Shown: piece by piece, positions 46,624-54,275 of the stretch | Layout of the letters: each line of letters starts with the position of its first letter | Numbering within the stretch: position 1 is the stretch's first letter | Source of the DNA: Flavivirga rizhaonensis | GTDB taxonomy: Bacteria > Bacteroidota > Bacteroidia > Flavobacteriales > Flavobacteriaceae | DNA: 64,000 bases | Assembly: GCF_004791695.1 (NCBI RefSeq) | Contig: NZ_SRSO01000016.1 | Location: forward strand, 47,090-111,089 | Direction of reading: 5' to 3' | Made by a program: the position numbers and the translations under genes | Notes under the pieces: generated by a model | Told to the model about the DNA's origin: nothing | Databases searched by the model: none | Seen by the model: the letters and a program-made list of their open reading frames with translations, nothing else

Positions 46624-48702
46624 ATGAAACAATTAATAGCAGTTATTCTTTTTGTGGCTTTAATAATAAGCTGTGCCCCAGAGAAGTCTAGGGCATCTAT
46701 TATGTTACAATCCCCAGATACAAACGTAAAGCTCAACTTTTTTATGTCAAATAAACAGGAGTTATCTTATATGGTGAGCTATAAAAACGAAACAATTATT
46801 GATTCTTCTAAGTTAGGATTTGAACTGAAAGATACACCACCGCTAAGTAGAAATTTTAAAATTATAAATGTGGAGGAGTCGACCTCAGATGAAACATGGG
46901 ATATGATCTGGGGCGAAGATACCCAGGTACGGAATCATTATAACACTTTGAAAGTTGAACTCGAAGAAACTTCCGAATTAAAAAGAAGGCTAAATATCAT
47001 TTTTAAAGTTTATGATGACGGTCTTGGATTCCGATATGAATTTCCTAAGCAAAAACATTTAAAGGATGTCGTAATTATAGACGAAAATACCGAATTCAAT
47101 TTAACCGCAGACCATAAAGTCTGGTGGATTCCAGGAGATTGGGATATTTACGAATATGTATACAATACCACAAGGTTTTCAGAAATAAACGCTTTAAAAT
47201 ATTATAAACCTAATACCCATTTAGGACAAACGTATGTGCCGGAAAATGGGGTGAATACACCAGTCACGATGAAGACAAATTCAGGGGTATACCTAAGTTT
47301 CCATGAAGCCGATTTAACCAATTATGCGGGAATGACCTTAGCAGTTGATACCCTAAATTTAAAAATGAAAAGTGAGTTGGTAGGTAACAGCGAAAATATA
47401 AAAGTAAAACGGCAAACACCTTTTGAAACACCTTGGCGTACCGTTCAAATAGCTGATAAACCTGGTGACCTAATAGAGTCTAAATTGATTGTAAATTTAA
47501 ACGACCCGGGAGTTGTTGATGGCCTACCTTATTTTAAACCCATGAAATATGCAGGTATATGGTGGGATATGCATATTGGTACAGGGAGTTGGGACTATTC
47601 AGGAACATACCATGCAGCAAACACCAAATATGCAAAAGACATGATTGATTTTGCTTCGGAACACAACATTGATGGCATGTTGGTAGAAGGCTGGAACATT
47701 GGTTGGGAAAAATGGTGGGATAAAAAGAACAAAAAAGTACATTTTGATTTTGTAACACCTTATCCGGATTACGATTTAGAAGCAGTAGTACGTTATGGGA
47801 AATCAAAAGGCGTGGAATTAATGATGCATCATGAAACTTCGGCAGATATTGTGCTTTATGAAAAACAATTGGACACCGCATTTGCTTTAATGAAATCCTT
47901 AGGCATTCACTCCGTAAAAACAGGATATGTTGGTAGTGTTATTCCAGAGGGTGAATATCATCATGGACAATATATGGTAAACCATTATCAAAAAGTATTG
48001 GAAAAGGGATTGGAAACACAAGTAGCAATTAATGCGCACGAGCCCATTAAACCAACTGGAAAACGACGTACATATCCGGTAGCGATTGCTCGAGAAGGTG
48101 TGAGAGGACAAGAGTACAATGCATGGTCTAAAGATGGGGGCAATCCGCCAGAACATTTAACCATTGTGCCATTCACAAGAATGTTGGGAGGTCCTGTAGA
48201 TTATACACCTGGTATTTTTAATACGTCATTAAAGCCTTATAAGGAAGACAATCAAATAAATACAACTTTGGCACATCAATTGGCGCTTTATGTTGTGTTA
48301 TATAGCCCAGTACAAATGGTTCCGGATTTAATAAAGCATTATCAAGAACATCCGGCAATGCAATTTATTAAAGATGTTGGTGTAGATTGGAATACTTCTA
48401 AAGTTTTAGATGCCGAAATAGGAGAATTTATAACAGTAGCTCGTCAAGAAAAAGGTACGAATAATTGGTTTTTGGGTTCGATTACAGATGAAAATAAGAG
48501 AACCATACAGGTAAAGCTGGACTTTTTAGATGCCGGTAAAACCTATATGGCAAGATTATATAAAGATAGATCAGATTCACATTATATGAATAATCCTGAA
48601 GTTTACGACATTGAAGAAAAAGAAGTGAATAATCATAGTGTTTTGGAACTTCATTTGGCTGAAGGAGGTGGGTGTGCCGTATCTTTGATGCCGAAATTAT
48701 AA
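46624..48702 (+). CDS. GH97 alpha-glycosidase (SusB-like) lipoprotein
   Basis: A 692-residue GH97 enzyme. I place the start at 46624 rather than an earlier in-frame ATG at 46567 inside the GH43 gene, because MKQLIAVILFVALIISC is a perfect lipoprotein signal (Cys17). N-terminal beta-sandwich (about 25-280), catalytic TIM barrel (about 290-600; GIWWDMHIGTGSW, DGMLVEGWNIGWEKWW, HHETSADI) and C-terminal sheet. The position of the nucleophile Asp of retaining members reads VKTGYVG, while Glu residues follow in PEGEYHHGQ and NAHEPI, the pattern of inverting SusB-like alpha-glucosidases. Preceded by GH43 with a 10-bp spacing. Confidence 0.88.
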   Translation: MKQLIAVILFVALIISCAPEKSRASIMLQSPDTNVKLNFFMSNKQELSYMVSYKNETIIDSSKLGFELKDTPPLSRNFKIINVEESTSDETWDMIWGEDTQVRNHYNTLKVELEETSELKRRLNIIFKVYDDGLGFRYEFPKQKHLKDVVIIDENTEFNLTADHKVWWIPGDWDIYEYVYNTTRFSEINALKYYKPNTHLGQTYVPENGVNTPVTMKTNSGVYLSFHEADLTNYAGMTLAVDTLNLKMKSELVGNSENIKVKRQTPFETPWRTVQIADKPGDLIESKLIVNLNDPGVVDGLPYFKPMKYAGIWWDMHIGTGSWDYSGTYHAANTKYAKDMIDFASEHNIDGMLVEGWNIGWEKWWDKKNKKVHFDFVTPYPDYDLEAVVRYGKSKGVELMMHHETSADIVLYEKQLDTAFALMKSLGIHSVKTGYVGSVIPEGEYHHGQYMVNHYQKVLEKGLETQVAINAHEPIKPTGKRRTYPVAIAREGVRGQEYNAWSKDGGNPPEHLTIVPFTRMLGGPVDYTPGIFNTSLKPYKEDNQINTTLAHQLALYVVLYSPVQMVPDLIKHYQEHPAMQFIKDVGVDWNTSKVLDAEIGEFITVARQEKGTNNWFLGSITDENKRTIQVKLDFLDAGKTYMARLYKDRSDSHYMNNPEVYDIEEKEVNNHSVLELHLAEGGGCAVSLMPKL

Positions 48703-48768
48703 CTAACCTCAGTTCAATGTAAACTTTTTAACTAAATAGATGTTAAATGATTGGTTATTATGTTTTTT

Positions 48769-48810
48769 GTCATTTCGACAGAACGAGGAACGAGTGACGA
48801 GAAATCTCAA
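48769..48810 (+). repeat. Half copy of the GTCATTTCGACAG repeat abutting a gene start
   Basis: GTCATTTCGACAGAACGAGG to GAGAAATCTCA lies 5 bp before the chosen ATG of the next gene. It is the only copy in the window directly at a start codon; the apparent N-terminal extension of the open frame translates this repeat and so is unlikely to be real. Confidence 0.75.
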
Positions 48811-48814
48811 AAGA

Positions 48815-49663
48815 ATGAAATTAATTATGAAGCAATTAAGCTGTTTAATAGCCCTATTTTTTAGCCTAGGTGTTCTGTTTGGACAAGAGACCACTAAAGT
48901 CATGACCTACAACATCAAATTAGATTACCCAAAAGAAGGAAAACACAGTTGGAACCACCGCAAGGACTTGATAACCGGACAGATTAATTTCTACGAACCA
49001 CATGTTTTTGGAGTGCAGGAAGCATTACCAAATCAAATGCAATATTTGGATAGTACACTTGTAAGTTATAACTACGTAGGCGTAGGGCGTGACGATGGAA
49101 AAAATTCAGGAGAATATTCAGCCATATTTTATAAAAAAGCATCGTTTGAGGTTATTGAAAGTAGCACATTTTGGTTGTCTGAAACACCAGAAAAAGTATC
49201 TATGGGCTGGGACGCGGTTTGTAATAGAGTGTGTACGTATGCACTTTTTAAGAGCAAAAAAACAAATCAGCATTTTTGGGTGTTTAACACACACTTCGAC
49301 CATGTTGGGAAGCAGGCAAAAAAAGAAAGCCCAAAATTGATTCTTCAAAAAATAAAGGAATTAAATTCTAAAAATTACCCAGCTATCTTGATGGGTGACT
49401 TTAATTTAAAACCAGAAACCGAAAGCATTCAATTCATAAAAAAACATTTTAATGACTCTAAAGAAATTTCAGAAACCCTCCCTTTTGGCCCATCAGGAAC
49501 ATTTAATGGTTTTCATTTTGATAAACCAGTAACGCATAGAATAGATTATATTTTTGTCAGCAAAAAAACTATTAAAGTTAGCAAATATGCCGTGTTAAGC
49601 GATTCTAAAGACTGTAAATATCCGTCAGATCACTTACCAGTTTTTGTCTTTCTTAAATTTTAG
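48815..49663 (+). CDS. Secreted endonuclease/exonuclease/phosphatase-family protein
   Basis: A 282-residue member of the EEP superfamily. I start at 48815 (MKLIMKQLSCLIALFFSLG, signal peptide ending LFGQ), since the frame upstream translates a dispersed repeat; 48827 is an equal alternative. Catalytic landmarks: MTYNIKLD (Asn), FGVQEALPNQ (Glu, metal), FNTHFDHVG, LMGDFNLKPE (Asp-x-Asn) and the ending YPSDHLPVF (Asp-His). Secreted EEP proteins may act as nucleases, phosphatases or phosphodiesterases; the partner set of glycosidases suggests nutrient release, not DNA repair. Confidence 0.87.
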   Translation: MKLIMKQLSCLIALFFSLGVLFGQETTKVMTYNIKLDYPKEGKHSWNHRKDLITGQINFYEPHVFGVQEALPNQMQYLDSTLVSYNYVGVGRDDGKNSGEYSAIFYKKASFEVIESSTFWLSETPEKVSMGWDAVCNRVCTYALFKSKKTNQHFWVFNTHFDHVGKQAKKESPKLILQKIKELNSKNYPAILMGDFNLKPETESIQFIKKHFNDSKEISETLPFGPSGTFNGFHFDKPVTHRIDYIFVSKKTIKVSKYAVLSDSKDCKYPSDHLPVFVFLKF

Positions 49664-49755
49664 TTGATTTTCTATTAATGTAATCGAAAAGAATTCTCCG
49701 AGGCTTGTCTCGGATCCAATGTCATTAAGTTAAGGGATTTTGCTCCTTTTTTGTC

Positions 49756-50555
49756 ACCTTGAGCGAAGTCGAAATGCTAATAAAAACTAGAACTCCAATA
49801 GGTCTTCGACTGCGCTCAGACTGACATTACAGCCTTAACTTAATGACATTGACCCCGACCCTTCGTAAGAGGCTCGAGCGTTAAAGAAACAGTCTGGTAG
49901 ACTGTTTTAGCGAAGGAGCCAGATCGCGTAAGGGGAAAAGCTTCGAAACCCAGGAGCATAGCATTGGATGGCGCATTGGCGAGACGTCGAAGTTTTGTGC
50001 TTGGTTCTTCTCGAGCGTAAGAGAGAGAAGAAATTCCTATCGAAGGGGCGTCTTTTCTTTTGTTACTTTTCTTTGGACGCGCAAAGAAAAGTAAATAATA
50101 AATCTTTTTTAAAGATGCAGGTACACTTAGCTGTTGGTTTACCAAGCGAAAGGCATGGCAAACAGGAACGGGAATCTAAATAACAGAATTTAGATTTTAG
50201 AACCGAAAGTTCAAAGCCTTGTAGGCAACTTGATTGGGTATGAAACGAGCGAAATACCCCTACGGTTTGCCTCTGGGATAGTTCGTTTCAAGAAATTCTT
50301 TAATCTAAAGATTCTCCGACCTTTTTGGTCGGGGTTTCCCATTCACCTCTCCTTCGGAGAGGCCAGAACTGCCTTTTTTGGCAGTTCTGGGAGAGGAAAA
50401 ACAAAGCGAGTTTGATTTAAAAGCAAGTTTACACATAAGTATAAAATTACTCATATTGGTATGAGTCACTTTGAGTACTTCGACTTTAGTTTGTCCTGAA
50501 ATCAGTAGAATTAATCAGCATAAACTAAAGTTGAAAGGCACAATCTGACACGAAA
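49756..50555. repeat. Large structured intergenic repeat element (1.3-kb gene-free region)
   Basis: The gap 49664-51001 has no credible gene. Its first 900 bp are unusually GC-rich for this genome and full of hairpins: AAACAGTCT/AGACTGTTT (about 49887), TTACTTTTCTTTG/CAAAGAAAAGTAA (about 50061-50095), CCTCTCC/GGAGAGG (about 50346) and CCAGAACTGCC/GGCAGTTCTGG (50361-50389). Short repeats with TCGACTGCGCTCAG-like words flank it (49756-49827, 50463-50555). A diverged copy of the AAACAGTCT section is at 53278-53340. From 50600 to 51001 the DNA is plain AT-rich upstream sequence for the sigma gene. Confidence 0.6.
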
Positions 50556-51001
50556 ATATAAATGATTGATTTTTAGTTTAATATACTTATTGTTATATTT
50601 AACTCACGTTAAAATAAAAAGAAACACTATTTATTTGTGAGAAATTCATTATATTTATTTTAAAATAATACTCTAATTATTTAGTTTTTAGGATAAAATT
50701 ATATTCTTAGATCATGCATTCATAACAATTAGAAAATAATATAAATGACTATAAATGAAATTATATAAATATAAAGAACATTTTCTTTTTATTTTTGTAA
50801 TTATTTGGATATAAATTAGTTTACACAAAAACAAGGTTAGTTTTATTGATTAATCACAGATTGTTTTTTATTAAAGACATACGGTCTCTTGGAAATAGAA
50901 TCGCCTTACTTTTTTATGAAATTAATAAATAATTACGTACATTTTTACAGGATTAGTAGAAAATTACTTAGTTTTATCGAATTATTATCTCTAACAAAGC
51001 C

Positions 51002-51529
51002 ATGAGGGGAGGCAAGGACGAACTTACATTAGAAACTTACAAGAAACTTTTTGAGGATTTATATCCACAACTGTGTGTGTTTGCATATAAGTATCTTAAT
51101 GATTTGGACCTCTCAAAAGATACCGTTCAGGAAGTATTTGTCAAAGTCTGGGAAGATAAAATCACGTTTCAAAACGAAAACCATGCCACAGGCTTTTTTT
51201 ATAAAGCCGTAAAAAATAAATGTCTCAATTATTTAAAAAGTAAACAGTATAAAGTTACTGAGCGTTACGAGCTTGCAAATTTGGAGGTTTATGACACTGA
51301 AGAGTACTACATCTCTGAAGCTGTTGCTATAGAAACCACCGCAGTTATAGAAAAAGCCATCAATAAATTGCCCGAAAAAGCAGCACAGGTTATTAGATTA
51401 AGTATCGAGGACTATACAAATAATCAGATAGCGGACGAATTGTCCATATCTATCAATACAGTCAAAGATCATAAAAAGATAGCCTACCGTAAATTAAGAG
51501 ATTTTCTTAGTTTTTTAACAAAAAAATAA
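51002..51529 (+). CDS. ECF RNA polymerase sigma factor, second copy
   Basis: A 175-residue FecI-like sigma factor. Region 2 has LSKDTVQEVFVKVWEDK (about 40-56), and region 4 is the C-terminal helix-turn-helix with NNQIADELSISINTVKDHKK (about 141-160). It is 66 bp upstream of fecR copy 2. It is clearly diverged from the sigma gene at 12829. The expected susC target is not directly downstream, so its regulon must be the M16-like gene or lie elsewhere. Confidence 0.92.
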   Translation: MRGGKDELTLETYKKLFEDLYPQLCVFAYKYLNDLDLSKDTVQEVFVKVWEDKITFQNENHATGFFYKAVKNKCLNYLKSKQYKVTERYELANLEVYDTEEYYISEAVAIETTAVIEKAINKLPEKAAQVIRLSIEDYTNNQIADELSISINTVKDHKKIAYRKLRDFLSFLTKK

Positions 51530-51595
51530 TTTTGTTACATGATACCACCCACTTTTTCTTTTTTTTGTATTAATCATATAGCCTAAAACATTGCA

Positions 51596-52753
51596 ATGGG
51601 TAATTCCAGTAAAATAAAATCACTTTCAAAAAAAATAGCAGCCTCGCTAATAAAGAATGAAATGCCTAACGATTTAGAGACGTCTGAGATTTTTGATGCC
51701 AAAACGAAAGCACAGATGTTATCAGAAATAAAATCGGGTAAGTATTCAGATCTTTTAAAAGAAATTGATACAGAAAAAGATTGGAAGATTCTAGAAAGAA
51801 AAATACAGCAGCAAACTAGAAAATCATTCAAGTTCTGGTATTATGGTGCTGCAGCTACTGTTGCACTGTTAATTACTATAGGTTTCGTTTTTAATAAAAC
51901 AAATCAAGATCAAGACTTTGATGAACCGATTATAGTAAATAATAATATTAAAATAGGAACAGATAAAGCAACCTTAACACTTGAAGACGGATCGGATGTT
52001 ATTCTTGAAAAAGGACAAGTTTATGAATCAAACCATGTTGCCAGTAATGGCGAGGAGTTAGTATACAAAACTAGTAAGCAGAAGCAAACAACGGATAACT
52101 ATAATATATTAACAATACCAAGAGGCGGACAATTCTATATTTTATTGTCTGATGGCACAAAAGTATGGTTGAATTCCGAATCTCAATTAAAATACCCTAT
52201 AGCATTTACTGAGGGAAAAACGCGTCAGGTGGAATTAGTCTACGGCGAAGCTTATTTTGATGTGTCACCAAATACGGAACATAAAGGTGCTAAATTTAAA
52301 GTATTTAACAGATCTCAAGAAGTAGAAGTATTAGGAACCGAATTCAATATAAAAGCCTATAAAGACGACACTAATATTAGTACACTATTGGTAGAAGGTA
52401 AAGTGTCGGTAAGTACAGCAGTTGAAAATCAGGTGCTAGTACCAAACCAACAATCAACTCTTAATCTAGAAACTAATAAAATAAGTATAACTACGGTTGC
52501 TGATGTTTACAACGAAACGGCATGGAGAGACGGTATTTTTAGTTTTGAAAACAAACCTTTAAAGGAGATTTTTAAAGTCTTGTCCCGTTGGTATGATATG
52601 GATGTGATTATTGAAAATAAAGTGAAAACAGAAGAGCGTTTTATTGGGACATTCAATAAAAGTAACAGCATTGAAGATATATTAATAGCTATTAAGAGTA
52701 CAAATTTTATTAATAGTTATGAAATAAACGATAAAACACTAACCATTAAATAA
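51596..52753 (+). CDS. FecR-family anti-sigma factor, second copy
   Basis: A 385-residue anti-sigma factor with one membrane helix (WYYGAAATVALLITIGFVF, about 82-100), the FecR domain (RGGQFYILLSDGTKVWLNSE; LVYGEAYFDVSPNTEHKGA) and C-terminal DUF4974 (GIFSFENKPLKEIFKVLSRW). It shares long near-identical blocks with the FecR protein at 13426, especially across the FecR domain (EPIIVNNNIK, WLNSESQLKYP, VLGTEFNI), whereas the cytoplasmic N-terminus is different, as expected if each binds its own sigma factor. Confidence 0.92.
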   Translation: MGNSSKIKSLSKKIAASLIKNEMPNDLETSEIFDAKTKAQMLSEIKSGKYSDLLKEIDTEKDWKILERKIQQQTRKSFKFWYYGAAATVALLITIGFVFNKTNQDQDFDEPIIVNNNIKIGTDKATLTLEDGSDVILEKGQVYESNHVASNGEELVYKTSKQKQTTDNYNILTIPRGGQFYILLSDGTKVWLNSESQLKYPIAFTEGKTRQVELVYGEAYFDVSPNTEHKGAKFKVFNRSQEVEVLGTEFNIKAYKDDTNISTLLVEGKVSVSTAVENQVLVPNQQSTLNLETNKISITTVADVYNETAWRDGIFSFENKPLKEIFKVLSRWYDMDVIIENKVKTEERFIGTFNKSNSIEDILIAIKSTNFINSYEINDKTLTIK

Positions 52754-53074
52754 ATATTCAAACTTAAAGGAACAAATAGTTGGTTGGTGTAATTTTGTTA
52801 GAGTTCTTAAACTAATAATGTGTTATAAATAAATTGCGTTTGAATGTTAATTTGAAACTTGCTAATAGACATTATAATTGTCAGTTTGTAGTTTTTCTCT
52901 CCGATTAACATGATTTAGAAATAAAAAATAATTTCATTTGTCATGTCGACAACAGGGACATCTCATATGGGCAACTAATATATTGAATAATTTGACTATC
53001 AATGTAAAGAAATTGTTTTCTCGGCAATTTTAATGAATACCATATATAATCAAAATATAACGGTGTAATCTCAT

Positions 53075-53148
53075 AAAGGGAACAAGTATGGTTTTAAGAT
53101 TAATTAGGTTAGAGTAGTTAAGAAAATAAACCATCTGTTCCCTTTTTT
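53075..53148 (+). ncRNA. Terminator-shaped hairpin with conserved 30-nt loop, copy 1
   Basis: AAAGGGAACA pairs with TGTTCCCTTT and ATGGTTT with AAACCAT, enclosing AAGATTAATTAGGTTAGAGT; the stem is followed by a short T run. The second copy, 307 bp downstream, keeps the loop exactly but varies in the stem. It could be a small RNA with its own terminator, a terminator, or a mobile repeat; no evidence for transcription is available. Confidence 0.45.
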
Positions 53149-53381
53149 ATAAAATAGGATGAGTAGTATTTACTTGTTTGAAAAAATAAAAGATTAAAGA
53201 TCATTTTAGTGAATTACTAAGGTTAATAGTTATTTAAAAAATATTGAAAAAGCAATGTTAAAAACGAAGAGCGGAATGTAAAGAAATAGTCCAGTTGACT
53301 ATTTTAATGAATGAGCCAGCTGGCGTGTTGGCATAGAGTTAATGCGTTTAATAAAAAAAACTTAAAGAAGATGCAATGTCA

Positions 53382-53455
53382 AAAAGGGAACCTGTATGGT
53401 TTTAAGATTAATTAGGTTAGAGTAGTTAAAAGTTAAAAACCACCTGTTTCCTTTT
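53382..53455 (+). ncRNA. Terminator-shaped hairpin with conserved 30-nt loop, copy 2
   Basis: AAAAGGGAAC pairs with GTTTCCTTTT (one G-T wobble) and TGGTTTT with AAAACCA. The loop TTAAGATTAATTAGGTTAGA and AGTAGTTAA is identical to copy 1. Stem changes keep pairing, which suggests that the structure matters. Confidence 0.45.
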
Positions 53456-53925
53456 ATACAGTAAGTAGAATGATTAAATAAAACGGAAACAAAAGTTATT
53501 GAAAAAAAAAATAGAATATAATAGCCCTAAATACCATATCGGTTGTTTTTTGAATTAGTCACTCCAAAGACAACATTTTCATGTAAAGTACGGGCAATCG
53601 ATATCATAGTTCGGTTGTCCATATTTTTTAATCGAAAGGTGTCATTCAGAATGAAATGAAGAATCTATATAAGGTTAAGTGATTGAATATTAAATTGCTG
53701 ATGTTTTTGGCTTTAGTTTATAAGTAGCTTTTTCGAATGCGTTTAAGGGCTATGTCGAAGTACTCAAAATGACAATTTATAGACTTTTTGAACACCCTAT
53801 TTTCATCGCCGATGTAAACATTCGGAATTTATTCTAAGGTCTAACTATAATTTTAGTGATAAACAATTTAAAGCAACGTCAGAATATAACTTTTTTAGAA
53901 AAACAATGTTAAAATTTAAGCATTT

Positions 53926-54050
53926 GTCATTTCGACAGAGCGAGGAACGAGTGACGAGAAATCTTATAAGGATGGGATTCCTCCTCAACAAGTTTCGCTT
54001 GATACCTTCAAACAAAATATATTTTGTTTTCGATAGCGTTCAAGATGACA
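53926..54050 (+). repeat. 125-bp dispersed repeat with terminal inversion (copy 2)
   Basis: GTCATTTCGACAGAGCGAGG to CAAGATGACA, matching 44501-44625 in order and length; the central palindrome here reads CAAAATATATTTTG instead of TAAAATATATTTTA, so paired bases changed together. It lies 226 bp before the half-size M16 gene. Confidence 0.8.
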
Positions 54051-54275
54051 AAACCCTTCTTTAAAAGATGTAACTATTTGATTTACAGTAGTAAATTCTG
54101 TCAAACTGACGTTAAAGTAAAAAGCCGTGCTTTTAACACCAGTTAAGATTCTAAAATTTAAAAAAAAGTAATGTTTGGGAGTGTTTATGTTAGTCAATTT
54201 GTTACAACCAAGTCTTTATTCTTAATTCTATCAGTAAAGCGGTCTTAAATCTTTTTACAAAAAAACAACCAAAAA

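Larger units (their letters stand above)
52754..54275. other. 1.5-kb gene-free gap where a susCD pair would be expected
   Basis: In the paralogous region 2 the position after fecR holds susC and susD; here there is no open frame of note. The gap contains two hairpins with conserved loops (53075, 53382), a diverged piece of the 49.9-kb repeat element (53278-53340), repeat words with GTCGAAGTACTCAAAATGAC (about 53753) and a full 125-bp repeat (53926). On the minus strand a 32-codon frame (about 53624 down to 53529) reads MDNRTMISIARTLHENVVFG, which looks protein-like but is not recognised. Confidence 0.5.

Noticed and set aside
48740..48814. Longer start for the EEP-family protein
   Set aside because: The extra residues are a translation of a dispersed repeat found in several non-coding gaps, and the signal peptide starts later.
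49840..50415. Short open frames on both strands in the GC-rich gap
   Set aside because: They read through hairpin-rich repeat DNA, have odd composition and no domain; typical false calls.
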